64,000 nucleotides of DNA from positions 1 through 64,000 of the forward strand of contig JBAKBP010012994.1 of NCBI GenBank assembly GCA_037953745.1, written 5' to 3'. This stretch comes from Lithodes maja. Taxonomy: Eukaryota > Arthropoda > Malacostraca > Decapoda > Lithodidae. Below the pieces are notes generated by a model. The model saw nothing but the letters and a program-made list of their open reading frames with translations. It was not told the origin of the DNA and ran no database searches. Positions 52,928-64,000 of the stretch are shown one piece after another. The position numbers and the translations under genes were made by a program. Positions within the stretch are counted from its first letter, which is position 1; each line of letters opens with the position of its first letter.

Positions 52928-53616
52928 AGGTAACCATACCGGGAAAAATACACTAGCAAGCTTCGGACCACCGTCTTCGCCGACCCATTTCTCATAGGGT
53001 ACGCGTCAGGGCACCTTGTTGCTACATCTCCCGACTGTGCATCACTGTCCTCCTTCAACTCTTTCGTCTTTTTAAGCCCATCCTCTGCCCCTTCAGGAAC
53101 AGTTACTGGGTCTTCTCCAGAATCGAAATGTGGTCCTAATAATGAGTCCCCGAGAAGGTCCGTTGACACTAAACTCTCAACCGCATCAACTTTCAACCCC
53201 TTCTCGGTACCCTTCCTCCGCTGATCTAAAGACTGTTGACCAGAATGTGACTCCCTGGATGCAGGATCTCCGGTGACAACACACGCCATAGGCTGCACCG
53301 GACACTTCTCAACCCACTCCTGCTCCTCCCTAGTCACGTCGGCCGGCTTCTCGGCAACGACCAAGAGTGGAGCCTCAGAAGTAGGTCCCGCAAAGTCGTT
53401 GCCGAGAAGGAGGTCGACGCCCCCAACAGGTAACTTCTCCACAATTCCTACATCCAGGTCACGAGTCACACCATCAACTTCCATCTTCATTCTTACAAGC
53501 GAGTATGACCTTGTTGCATTAACTCCCTGAACCACAACCACCCGCGCCGTATTTACAGGTTTACTAGAGTGAAATTCCTCAACAATGTTTGCGATGCCCC
53601 AGTGTCACGCAAAATT
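52928..53616 (-). pseudogene. E5 protease and start of truncated integrase
   Basis: Protease flap and C-terminal blocks (VVVQGVNATRSYSLVRMKME, VDLLLGNDFAGP), then a spacer, then SGDVATRCPDAYPMRNGSAKT: the sequence leaps from the pre-integrase spacer to the middle of the integrase core, so the zinc motif and first catalytic Asp are gone. E6 has the same join. Broken from gag by a 2-base insertion near 53565 and from the distal part by changes around 52920. Confidence 0.82.
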
Positions 53617-53617
53617 C

Positions 53618-55234
53618 TCACCTCATGTCTTCTACCCCCCCCCACTCCACACAACCGAGTCCCCTGTGGTCACTAAAGGCATCACGGACAGGGAATAAGC
53701 CTTCCGGATCCTTCTGCACTGGCAGTGTATTTACCTCGGAAGAATTGCCTCTAACAAACTCCGATGTCCTCTTGAACACTCCAATGCCGTGAGCAAAAGA
53801 CACGGCTGCCGGAGGAGGTCGACTAGGGCACTCATTTGCCTTATGACCCTCCTGGTGGCAACTAAAACACATAAATTTCGGTTTCGGCTTATACTGTGAT
53901 GTAAAAGGCCCCTGACTTTTCACATACGGTGTGGTGTAAGGTTTGGATTCAGTTTTAGTTTCATGGCTCTTCTGTTTAAATGTGTCATTGTTACGGGGAG
54001 GGGGAGGATAACGGTCCTTAGCACTTACATCGTACTTCTGTGAGGACCCGCAACCCCGAATCAACGACAGCCGTCGATCAGCCATTTCTGCTGCTTCGAC
54101 TAGAGTTCTTGGGTTTTTCTCCTTTAAGTTCAAAGTTAGATCACCGCCCGTGCTCTTAAAGAACTGCTCCAACATCATTAACTGCTTAAGTCCATCAAAT
54201 GTTGTGACCTTCTCAGATCGGAGCCAGTTCCCCATAGCATCGGACAAGTCCCGGGCGTGTTCCAAAAAGGTGCTATCTCTTCCCTTAGTTACACCCCGGA
54301 ACTTCAAACGGTACGTTTCTGGTTGCAGTTCGTAAACCCTCAGGACAGCCTCCTTGAGATCCTCATACACAATACATGACTCCAAAGGTAACGCATCGTA
54401 GGCTTTAAGATCCTTGCCTATTAATCTAGAGGATACAAGTGCTGCCCATTTATTCTCTGGCCACTGGTGTTCCTGGCACTTCTTCTCAAAGCGTGTGAAA
54501 AATTCTGTTACACCACTCTCATCAAACACCGGAACCAGTTTCAATAAGTGCGAGAGAGATTGATCATGAACACGGTTACCAGCCCCAAGTCGCTGTCCCG
54601 TTGCCTCTACTCGCGACTTCTCTACGTCCATGTCGACACAGTACCTAGTCGACTCTAAATCCGCTTGGATTTTTGCTAGCTCTATGTGCTGAGACTGCTG
54701 ACTGATAGTTTTTCTCTCTTCTATCTTGGCTAATTCTATTTGCTGCTGGATCTTAGCTAATTCGAGCTGAAGCAATAATTCTGGAGTTAACCCTTGAGGA
54801 GGTGAAGGTGCTACAATGTTTGAAATTACCGGTGGTCCCCCCAGGGGCAACCCACCCTGCCAGTCACCACCCAACTGTGGAAGCGTACCCGGGGTCGGCA
54901 AACCACTGGGATGGCTGGGAGTCGAGTGTAGGGGAAGCATGGCCGAAGGGCTCTGAGCACTCAACCCATCTCGCTCACCAGTCACCCTGCCCAGTACACA
55001 CGTTATCAAGTTATCCCTGGTCATGCTGCTAGTAACCGCATGACCGATAGCTGTGGCCAGGCATTGAAGACCGTACCGATCCATACCCTCCAATCGCTCG
55101 GCAGTAACAGGCCATTGCAAAAATATCCTAGCATCCTCCTCACAGTTCACCGATTAACCCTTTCATCATGCCGCTGTTCCTCAGTTTCGACATTACGTAC
55201 TGTGTCTCCATTCTCCTCTGATCCGGTATAAGAC
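53618..55234 (-). pseudogene. E5 Gag (family 2), start region frameshifted
   Basis: The ATG at 55234 (MSYTGSEENGDT) is followed after 29 codons by TGA, because CAGGTG of E6 is CGGTG here. The main frame then gives CEEDARIFLQWPVTAERLEG, a Pro-rich linker, coiled coil with QQIELAKIEE repeats, capsid-like FTRFEKKCQEHQWPENKW, and CCHC knuckle CFSCHQEGHKANEC near the end. It continues into VEWGGVEDMR after a C9 tract where E6 has C8. Particle protein, probably inactive in this copy. Confidence 0.85.
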
Positions 55235-55451
55235 ATGATGCTCACAAAAATTTCCCACCTCAATATTCAGAAAAGAAGTACCCCAAACTCTTATACCTCA
55301 ATATACACACACAAATTCTCGGAAATACTCAAGGGCTATACTATGTTGCAAAAAAATTATTCTTGCTGATCCCCGCAAAATATTCTCCAAAACAACAAAT
55401 GTTCCCTGCTAATAAATGTAGGTTCACCAAATCCTAGGTAAGGTCGCCATT
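55235..55451 (-). other. E5 leader and primer-binding site
   Basis: GGTCGCCA on plus (sense TGGCGACC) about 2-10 bases inside the LTR, with CCTAGGATTT following as in E6. No ORF. Confidence 0.72.
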
Positions 55452-56208
55452 TGTTACCACTGAGGTTTAAATATATCAGGGCTCTTATTCATTGGACTAG
55501 TAATGGCATAAATGCTACAACAGAAAGCGCTAGATCCAACCTCTGATGTATATTCCCAGTGAACAAAGAACACAAATACTCTACAGAGTTCTATATGCAA
55601 TAATAGGCTATCAAACTCTCAATAAATGTGCGTCTACTCTAGGCTTAATGTTATGTGAAAACAGCCTATTACTACCTATAACCGAAGGTGCTTGGTTATG
55701 GTATGCAAAGTAAGGTGGTAAGAGAAGTTACAGCTTACGTTACTTTAATCAATAAATGTCAGGCACTCCTGCATGAAAGAAAGTGCACTAAAGTCCTTCA
55801 ACACTAACAAGGAATCTTCTTTAAATGTTAGATGCTATAAAGATGCTCGTATCGGAAATGGAACCCAAAAAGGCAGGCAGCGGAACAATGCTCGTGCAGG
55901 CTATGCACACAAAAGGCAGGATATATAATGCAGTCGGAGCCAAGAATATCCTAAACACTACAACAATAATAATCGCCACGACAATGCAGTATTCCTATCA
56001 ACAAAAAGAGCCTAAGTCGTTTGTCTCCATACATCAAACTAGGCTGCGAAATGCTTGTGTAATCATAAATGGGTATGCATAAAAAGAGTAATTAGGTTAA
56101 TATACTTAATGTCTACTTTGACTGATAAAGTCTAGCTAGAGTCAATGATACGAGATACTGGTGCGCATGGCATGCCGCATAGCCTAGTGCAAATCTCAAG
56201 TCTGTGCG

Positions 56209-56240
<32 letters not shown>

Positions 56241-58373
56241 GAGACAATGAACGGAGGAAGGAAAAACACAGATAAAACAAAAAGGTCCATGTGCCTAAAG
56301 GCATCCTCCATTCATAAAATGTTTGTAACAACTGGATTTAAACATTTGTAGATTATAAGTTTGTGGAAAGCAATTCGAGGGAAGTGAATTCCAAAGAGTA
56401 GTAGCTCTGGGGATAAATGAATTCTGATAAGCAGAAGTCCTGCATTGTGGAGGAGAAAGTGTAAATTCATGGGAGCTCTCAGCTGCCCTAGTTCTACGGG
56501 GAAAGATGTGGAGAGGCAGCACAATTGAAGCAAGTTCCTCGGAACAATTGCTCTGAAAATATCTGTAGAATAATGCAAGGGATGCAACATTTCTTCGTAT
56601 GGATAATGTAGGAAGGTCCTGTGTGATTGCAGGGTTATTGATTAATCTAATAGCTTTATTTTGAATTTTGTCCAACTGCCTCAATGCAACCACTCCACTT
56701 CCACCCCACAGAGGTGAACAGTAATCCATCTGAGAACGCACATGACTTTTATATATCACGGCCAACTGCTCGTCAGTGAAGAATTCTCGAACTCTGTACA
56801 GGAGTCCCAGTTTTTTAGAGGCATTCTTAGCAATACTTCTAACATAATGTGTCCAGCTCAAGTTAGTAGTTAATGTTACACCGAGAATGTCAATACTAGG
56901 GGAAGTGGGAATATTTACATCATTAAAAAATATATGGGAGTCAGTGAGATTCTGTCGGTTAGAAAATTGAATGTACTTGGTTTTCTGTGCATTAAAGGAA
57001 ACTAGATTCTTTTGTCCCCATCCATTAATTCTAGAAAGGTCCTGGTTCAGAGAAATTGCAGTGTTTATTTTTGAATTTATAAGATCGGGTTGGGTGAAAG
57101 AATTGGTAAATGTGAAGGAACTGTGGAGTGTTGAGTCATCTGCGTAGGGATGTATTGGATTATGAGTGGTAGATATGAGATCATTGATATGAATGAGGAA
57201 CAGAATTGGGGCCAAAACTGATCCCTGGGGAACACCAGCATTTATTGAGTGAAATTGAGAATAAAGGCCATCTACCATTACACATATTTTTCTGTTATGA
57301 AGATAAGAAGAAATTAGTGGAACTAATGATACGTTATAGGGAAGGGTAGCTCTCTTGAGAAACCTTAATACCGAAGTATTAAGCGTTCTCCTGGCGTACC
57401 TCAAAGACAAACAACGAGCTTAGAACAGTGCAGAATGGTATAGGCAAAAAGCCCTCATTCGTGCATGCTCTACTCTCAATGGCACACAGACTAGAATTTA
57501 CTCAATCAACTCCAGTTCTCAGGTATGTCGTGCAGCTTTTAACTAATGCCAGCACTCATAGGAAACAATACCTTATAATATCAGACCCCTAGTCTAGCAT
57601 TATCTAATCCAGCAGAACACTAATAATTATAGGAAGCGGTACTGAACAATATGAATGCCAACCAATGCTTCGTGATCAACTTATCTTAACAACTAAACAT
57701 ACATGGGTTATATAAGACCTTAACGCACAATACAACGGGCCAGCATGAAGCTGATTATGCAGAGTTAACCAGAGGGGGTATAATCTTAATAAAAGGTGGT
57801 GAAAGATATGGAAAATGAGAGAGATAGGCAGAGGAAAAGGTTCTCAGGTGCAGAGAGGGCGACAGGTATCAAAGGGATAAGAGGGATGCGTTCTAGAAAC
57901 CAGATCTGAGGGAGAGAGTGGCCAGAGAACAGTATATAATAACTAGCACTAGTTCGAACCGCGTGGGAAAGCGGTAACAAGTCCTCTAGCCAATGCTAAA
58001 GAAGCTAGCCAAACATGACGTCACCAAGCATGGTAAAAACTCCTCCAACGAATCCCCACGAGGCCAACCAGCTATGACGTCATCGAGTATAGCAAAACAC
58101 TGTGTGCCTCCCCACACTCTGTTCTACTCTCTCTCTCTCTCTCTCAAATCCTATCATTACTACTTAATGATAAAACATATACTTTGCAATTAAATATATA
58201 AAGCCTTGACATGGGTGAAAACAAAGAGCCTTTCTGGACTGCCCATGACACAAGCTTTCATATGAAATAAAGCACACAACAATACATCAACTGTAGCCAC
58301 ATCCACTGCCCTGGCGATCCTAGAGAGTCACTGTAGGACAAGCCATGCGGTTCTAACGGAGTGGTTAACGTCA
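55452..58373 (-). repeat. LTR shared by E5 (5') and E6 (3'), split by LINE-B
   Basis: TGTTACC at 55452, GTTAACGTCA at 58373. Without LINE-B it is about 1.8 kb. The leader hairpin is at about 57357-57390 (stem CTTAATAC/GTATTAAG). The plus-strand region 57928-57945 has a TATATAAT stretch in U3. No genes. Confidence 0.87.
56213..57330 (-). mobile_element. LINE-B copy 2 with 28-base poly(A) tail
   Basis: T28 on plus (56213-56240) is the poly(A) tail. The body to 57330 encodes one clean RT frame on the minus strand: LVPLISSYLHNRKICVMVDG, GVPQGSVLAPILFLIHINDL, YADDSTLHSS, INGWGQKNLVSFNAQKTKYI, ILGVTLTTNLSWTHYVRSIA, YCSPLWGGSG and NSLPSNCFPQT. It is 5'-truncated. The empty site is visible in E6 (GCGTCATATATTACGTTAT near 63497). 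I see no clear target duplication; a few bases seem lost. A pristine tail suggests a recent insertion. Confidence 0.88.
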
Positions 58374-58851
58374 CCCCCCCCCCCCCCAAGATTTTTCTCA
58401 GAGGCCCAAGGCTCACAAAAATCTGATTGTTAGAACCCATGCTATATCTCTACTTCCCATCACCCAGCGGCAGTAAAATATCTGGCACAGTTATCAACAA
58501 AACATTTGACAAAATTATAACCCTCCCCAACACATTAGGTTAAATCATATGTAGTTATGCTCCTCAAGAGCGAGCTTCTCTAGCCCAGCATTCTGAGAGG
58601 AGTGCAACTCAGAATTACTGCTATAACATACTGAAAAAATTCAACTATCAAAGAAAGAGTTTTTATTTGATTTTTATGTTTTTAATTTGTTTATTTCGGC
58701 TGCACTATAGGGCCAAGCCTAGTTTTTTCTTCTATACCAAACGCTCAACTCCCGCTTTACGACCCAATACGCTGGGCTACAACCGCGAGCCAACAAGCAC
58801 CAAGCGCAAAATACTATTCAAACTAAAGCAGGAGGCTACCCGTGTGTCAAT
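58374..58851 (-). other. E6 3' UTR with G14 polypurine tract
   Basis: Plus C14 at 58374-58387. Nearly identical to 51203-51685. Non-coding. Confidence 0.78.
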
Positions 58852-60110
58852 CTACCCAGGATCATATACCCTTGAAAGACAATCTGCAACCACGTTGTCA
58901 CAACCGGCAATATGGCGTATGTCCAGGTTATATACCAATAACCTTAGTGACCACCTGGTCAGCCTCATATTCCGATTGTGAAACTGGTCCAAGAACTTGA
59001 GAGGGTGATGATCTGTGTAAACTACAACGACCGGACCATAGGCTGGAACACAGACCTCGAAATGCCCAAGCACAACAGCCAGTAGCTCCTTCTCGACAAC
59101 AGAGCAGCTCCCCTGGGCTGAATTGAAATTCTCCGAGCAGAAACTAACAGGATGTTCCAGCCCATCATCGTCCATTTTCATAAGGACGGCCCCAGCCCCC
59201 ACACCACTAGCATCCGTTGCTAGTTGGAAAGGTAGGCTAAAGTGAGGGGCCCTGAGGATCGGGTGAGTGCACAACAGGTGTTTTACTACTCTAAACGCCT
59301 TCTCACACTCAGGCGCCCATTTGACTTTCTTATCCTTCCAGTTATCCTCCACCTGAGCTTGACTGTCCCGTTCTCCTTCTCCACCTTGACTGCTAAACGT
59401 CATCACAGGCACAGTGAGAGGCTCAGGGAGGTGCCTCACATACTCCTTCATGAGATTAACGTGACATAACTGATTGCGCTTACGTCTGTCTGGAGCGACC
59501 ACCAAGCAATCCAGGTCCGATAGCCTCTCAACCACCCTATAAGGACCAGAGTACTTCGCGGATAAGGGATGACCTACAAGGGGCGGTAGAATCAACACCT
59601 CCTGACCCACGTGGAACTCCCTGAGTTTAACCTTGAGGTTGTACCTGTCCTTCATGAGGGCCTGAGAGCTAGTCAAATTACGGCCAGCCAACTCCAGACT
59701 GCGCAACATCCGTTCTCGACTGTCGAGGACATACTTGAGCATAGAACAAGGTTTTTCTGCGCCCTCCCATATTTCTTCAACCATATGGAGAGGCCCTCTG
59801 ACACGGGGTCCAAAGACGAGCTCATTAGGGCTGAATCCCAAACTTTCCCCAGGTACCTCCCGTGCAGCAAATAAAACATATGGCAGGCCAAGATCCCAAC
59901 CTTTCCCACTCTCAAAGCAACAATAACGAAGCACAGATTCCAAGGCTGAGTGCCATCGCTCTAACACACCCTGGCTCTCCGGATGATACGCAGATGACAC
60001 AACCATAACAATCCCATGCTGCGGCACTGCTTGAACAAAGAGGCTAGAAGTGAAGTTGGATCCTTGGTCTGACTGAATCCCCTGCGGTTAACCATACCGG
60101 GAAAAATACT
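58852..60110 (-). pseudogene. E6 integrase C-terminal half fused to RNase H
   Basis: Same architecture as E5: AYHPESQGVLERWHSALESV, SPNELVFGPRVRG, VGQEVLILPPLVGHPLSAK, SGPYRVV, then VEDNWKDKKVKWAPECEKAF, skipping RT, then RNase H with TDASGVGAGAVL intact and YTDHHPLKF intact. The frame is open from 60027; a few bases upstream (about 60060-60110) carry DQGSNFTS-like codons broken by stops. Better preserved RNase H than in E5. Confidence 0.86.
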
Positions 60111-61003
60111 CTATCAAGCTTCAGACCACCGTCTTCGCTGACCCATTTCTCATAGGGTACGCATCAGGATACCTTGTTGCTACATCTCCCGACTGTGATC
60201 ACTGTCCTCCTCCAACTCGACAGCACCGGTACCACATTCAAGAACCTCCGGGTCTTCTAATTGCAATTTACGAATGTCCGAAGGAGCAAGCCTATCTAAG
60301 TGTTTGCGAAACAACTCATGCCTCCTTCCTACATTGAATTTAGCCTCCCGTTGCTCTCTCTCTCTGTGTATCGTTGCTGTCTCTTCGTATTTTTAAGCCC
60401 ATCCTCTGCCTTCCCAGTAACAGTTAATGGGTCTTCTCCAGACTCGAAAATCGGTCCTAATAATGAGTCCCCGAGAATGTCCGTTGATACTAAACTCTCA
60501 ACCGCATCAACTTTCAACCCCTTCTCGGTACCTTTCCTCCGCTTGTCTAAAGACTGTTGACCAGAATGTGACTCCCTGGATGCAAGAGATCTGGTGACAA
60601 CACACGCCATAGGTTGCACCTGATACTTCTCAACCCACTCCTGCTCCTCCCTACTCACGTCGGCCGGCTTCTCGGCAACGACTAAGGGTGGAGCCTCAGA
60701 AGTAGGCCCCGCAAAGTCGTTGCCGAGAAGGAGGTCGACGCCCCCAACAGGTAACTTCTCCACAATTCCTACATCCAGGTCACGAGTCACACCATCAACT
60801 TCCATCTTCATTCTTACAAGCGAGTATGACCTTGTTGCATTAACTCCCTGAACCACAACCACCCGCGCCGTATTTACAGGTTTACCAGTGAAATTCATCA
60901 ACAATGTTTGCGATGCCCCAGTGTCACGCAAAATTCTCACCTCATGTCTTCTACCCCCCCCACTCCACACAACCGAGTCCCCTGTGGTCACTAAAGGCAT
61001 CAC
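60111..61003 (-). pseudogene. E6 protease, spacer and truncated integrase start
   Basis: Protease DTGASQTLLMN, VVVQGVNATRSYSL and LLLGNDFAGPT are intact. The spacer after it is longer than in E5: around 60210-60350 it encodes NVGRRHELFRKHLDRL and RKLQLEDPEVLECG, which E5 has lost. The spacer then joins VATRYPDAYPM, missing the integrase zinc motif. Frame breaks near 60330 and 60190. Confidence 0.82.
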
Positions 61004-62515
61004 GGACAGGGAATAAGCCTTCCGGATCCTTCTGCACTGGCAGTGTATTTACCTCGGAAGAATTGCCTCTAACAAACTCCGATGTCCTCTTGAACACTCC
61101 AATGCCGTGAGCAAAAGACACGGCTGCCGGAGGAGGTCGACTAGGGCACTCATTTGCCTTATGACCCTCCTGGTGGCACTTAAAACACATAAATTTCGGT
61201 TTCGGCTTATACTGTGATGTAAAAAGCCCCTGACTTTTCTCATACAGTGCGGTGTTAGGTTTGGATTCAGTTTTAGTTTCATTGCTCTTTTGTTTAAATG
61301 TGTCATTGCTACGGGGAGGGGGAGGATAACGGTACCTAGCGCTTGCATCGTACTTCTGTGAGGACCCGCAACCCCGAATCAACGACAGCCGTCGATCAGC
61401 CATTTCTGCTGCTTCGACTAGAGTTCTTGGGTTTTTCTCCTTTAAGTTCAAAGTTAGATCACCGCCCGTGCTCTTAAAGAACTGCTCCAACATCATTAAC
61501 TGCTTAAGTCCATCAAATGTTGTGACCTTCTCAGATCGGAGCCAGTTCCCCATAGCATCGGACAAGTCCCGGGCGTGTTCCAAAAAGGTGCTATCTCTTC
61601 CCTTAGTTACACCCCGGAACTTCAAACGGTACGTTTCTGGTTGCAGTTCGTAAGCCCTCAGGACAGCCTCCTTGAGATCCTCATACACAATTCATGACTC
61701 CAAAGGTAACGCATCGTAGGCTTTAAGACCCTTGCCTATTAATCTAGAGGATACAAGTGCTGCCCATTTATTCTCTGGCCACTGGTGTTCCTGGCACTTC
61801 TTCTCAAAGCCTGTGAAAAATTCTGTTACACCACTCTCATCAAACACCGGAACCAGTTTCAATAAGTGCAAGAGAGATTGATCATGACCACGGTTACCAG
61901 CCCCAAGTCGCTGTCCCATTGTCTCTACTCGCGATTTCTCTACGTCCATGTCGGCACAGTACCTAGTCGACTCAGCTTGGATTTTTGCTTGACTGATAGA
62001 TTTTCTCTTTTCTATCTTGGCTAATTCTAATTGCTGCTGAAGCTTAGCTAATTCGAGCTGAAGCAATAATTCTGGAGTTAACCCTTGAGGAGGTGAAGGT
62101 GCTACAATGTTTGAAATTACCGGTGGTCCCCCCAGGGGCAACCCACCCTGCCAGTCACCACCCAACTGTGGAAGCGTACCCGGGGTCGGCAAACTACTGG
62201 GATGGCTGGGAGTTGAGTGTAGGGGAAGCATGGCCGAAGGGCTCTGAGCACTCAACCCATCTCGCTCACCAGTCACCCTGCCCAGTACACACGTTATCAA
62301 GTTATCCCTGGTCATGCATGACCGATAGCTGTGGCCAGGCATTGGAGACCGTACCGATCCATACCCTCCAACCGCTCGGCAGTAACAGGCCATTGCAAAA
62401 ATAACCTAGCATCCTCCTCACAGTTCACCTGATTAACCCTTTCATCATACTGCTGTTACTCAGTTTCGACATTACGTACTGTGTCTCCATTCTCCTCTGA
62501 TCCGGTATAAGACAT
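60951..62515 (-). pseudogene. E6 Gag (family 2), interrupted by stops
   Basis: ATG at 62515. A stop replaces a Glu codon (GAGTAA) about 20 codons in, a small deletion lies near 62315 (TCATGCATGACC against the longer E5 version), and TGT to TGA at 61692-61694 ends the first long frame at LPLES. The second frame (61688 down) covers the capsid C-terminus and CCHC knuckle CFKCHQEGHKANEC and runs to 60951. A C8 tract against C9 in E5 shifts the exit to protease. Not functional as it stands. Confidence 0.85.
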
Positions 62516-62732
62516 GATGCTCACAAAAATTTCCCACCTCAATATTCAGAAAAGAAGTACCCCAAACTCTTATACCTCAATATCCACACAAAAATTCTCG
62601 GAAATACTCAAGGGCTATACTATGTTGCAAAACAAAATTATTCTTGCTGATCCCCGCAAAATATTTCCAAAAACAACAAATGTTCCCTGCTAATAAATGT
62701 AGGTTCACCAAATCCTAGGTAAGGTCGCCATT
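62516..62732 (-). other. E6 leader and primer-binding site
   Basis: TGGCGACC in sense close to the LTR, followed by TTACCTAGGATTTGGTGAA. No ORF. Confidence 0.72.
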
Positions 62733-64000
62733 TGTTACGACTGAGGGTTAAATATATCAGGGCTCTTATTCATTGGACTAGTAATGGCATAAATGCTACA
62801 ACGGAAAGCGCTAGATCCAACCTCTGATGTATATTCCCAGTGAACAAAGAACACAAAATAATACTCTCCAGAGTTCTATATGCAATAATAGGTCATCAAA
62901 CTCTCAATAAATGTGCGTCTATTCTAGGCTTAATGTTATGTGAAAACAGCCTATTACTACCTATAACCGAAGGTGCTTGGTTATGGTATGCAAAGTAAGG
63001 TGGTAAGAGAAGTTACAGCTTATGTTACTTTAATCAATAAATGTCAGGCACTCCTGCATGAAAGAAAGTGCACTAAAGTCCTTCAACACCAACAAGGAAT
63101 CTTCTTTAAATGTTAGATGCTATCAAGATGCTCGAATCGGAAATGGAACCCAAAAAGGCAGGCAGCGGAACAATGCTCGTGCAGGCTATGCACACAAAAG
63201 GCAGGAGATATAATGCAGTCGGAGCCAAGAATATCCTAAACGCTACAACAATAATAATACTCGCCACAACAATGCAGTATTCCTATCAACAAAAAGAGCC
63301 TAAGTCGTTTGTGTCTCAATACATCAAACTAGGCTGCGAAATGCTTGTGTAATCATAAACGGGTATGCATAATAAGAGTAATTGGTTTAATATACTTAAT
63401 GGCTACTATGACTGATAATGTCTAGCTAGAGTCAATGATACGAGATACTGGTGCGCATGGCATGCCGCATAGCCTAGTGCAAATCTCAAGTCTGTGCGTC
63501 ATATATTACGTTATAGGGAAGGGTAGCTCTCTTGAGAAACCTTAATACCGAAGTATTAAGCATTCTCCTGGCGTACCTCAAAGACAAACAATCGAGCCTA
63601 GAACAGTGCAGAATGGTATAGGCAAAAAGCCCTCATTCGTGCATGCTCTACTCTCAATGGCACACAGACTAGAATTTACCCAATTAACTCCAGTTCTCAG
63701 GTATGTCATGCAGCTTTTAACTAAAGCCAGCACCCATCGGAAACAATACCTTATAGTATCAGACTCCTAGTCTAGCATTATCTAATCTAGCAGAACACTA
63801 ATAATTATAGGAAGCGGTACTGAACAATATGAATGCCAACCAATGTTTCGTGATCAACTTATCTTAACAACTAAACATACATCGGTTATATAAGACCTTA
63901 ACGCACAATACAACTGGCCAGCATGAAGCTGATTATGCAGAGTTAACCAGAGGGGGTATATTATTAATAAAAGGTGGTGAAATATATGGAAAATGAGAGA
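62733..64000 (-). repeat. 5' LTR of E6 (incomplete at window end)
   Basis: Starts TGTTACGACTGAGG. Closely similar to 55452-56212 plus 57331-57990 and free of the LINE-B insertion, giving the empty site. Hairpin at 63534-63567. No genes. Confidence 0.87.

Larger units (their letters stand above)
50876..58373 (-). mobile_element. E5: family-2 Gmr1-like element, defective, shares an LTR with E6
   Basis: Minus strand. The 3' LTR is cut (50876-51202), the internal region is 51203-55451, and the 5' LTR is 55452-58373 including a LINE-B insertion. LTR termini are TGACGTTAAC and GTAACA; the polypurine tract is a run of 14 G. Gag and protease are clearly homologous to E4 but diverged. Integrase lacks its zinc motif and first Asp, and RT is deleted. 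Its 5' LTR is also the 3' LTR of E6, so the two form a tandem. Confidence 0.88.
58374..64000 (-). mobile_element. E6: family-2 Gmr1-like element (runs off the window)
   Basis: Minus strand. Its 3' LTR is the shared LTR 55452-58373; internal 58374-62732; 5' LTR from 62733 to beyond 64000. Same G14 polypurine tract, PBS and the same two deletions as E5 (integrase N-terminal half, RT). Several stops and frameshifts. Confidence 0.88.

Noticed and set aside
1..64000. A host gene hidden between the elements
   Set aside because: All long frames translate to retroelement proteins. The remaining stretches are LTRs, UTRs, repeats or MITEs, and I saw no exon-like conserved domain with splice signals.

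Overview
This window looks like intergenic, transposon-dense DNA from a large invertebrate genome; I found no host gene, tRNA or rRNA. An arthropod, perhaps a decapod crustacean, is my guess from the mix of CR1-like, RTE-like and 2A-bearing LINEs, Gmr1-like LTR elements, piggyBac-type MITEs and long GA/CT microsatellites. That assignment is inference and weak. Nearly every base belongs to a mobile element, and many elements sit inside others.

Layout. 1-17373 is a LINE neighbourhood. CR1-like copy A (minus strand) is split by a complete LTR element, E0 (309-8635, minus strand, 4-bp target duplication). Upstream of copy A are tandem repeats and GA/CT microsatellites. CR1-like copy B (about 13427-17216) carries an inserted second LINE (LINE-B). 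Each CR1 copy also holds a different TTAA-flanked piggyBac-like MITE. An RTE-type LINE scrap ends at 17373. 17374-50875 is a chain of four LTR elements of one family in alternating orientation: E1 (minus), E2 (plus), E3 (minus), E4 (plus). They are joined by abrupt junctions, each with an exact LTR terminus on one side. A long-ORF LINE with a 2A-like peptide (18421-22226) sits in the LTR of E1. 50876-64000 holds two minus-strand elements of a second LTR family (E5 and E6) that share a central LTR, itself hit by a second LINE-B copy.

The LTR elements are Ty3/Gypsy-type but have the domain order Gag - protease - integrase - reverse transcriptase - RNase H, with integrase before RT as in the Gmr1 group. 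E4 (9.6 kb) is the only copy with a full pol in one frame, and E1 is nearly complete. E0, E2 and E3 share LTRs with E4. In their long ORFs the integrase core and RT active site are gone and an unfamiliar segment of about 195 residues is present. Their RNase H and 3' region resemble family 2, so they look like recombinant non-autonomous elements. The almost identical LTRs of E0 mean it moved recently, presumably using enzymes supplied by an E4-like partner.

The most interesting signals are the Gmr1-like order, the non-autonomous ORF with its unexplained insert, a hairpin in the LTR leader whose shape is kept while its sequence changes between copies (including a paired substitution), the 2A-LINE, and the alternating chain of LTR-tip junctions, which could be biology or mis-assembly. 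Several frameshifts and most differences between the two E0 LTRs are 1-2 base length changes, mainly in homopolymers. Residual long-read error is therefore a real possibility.
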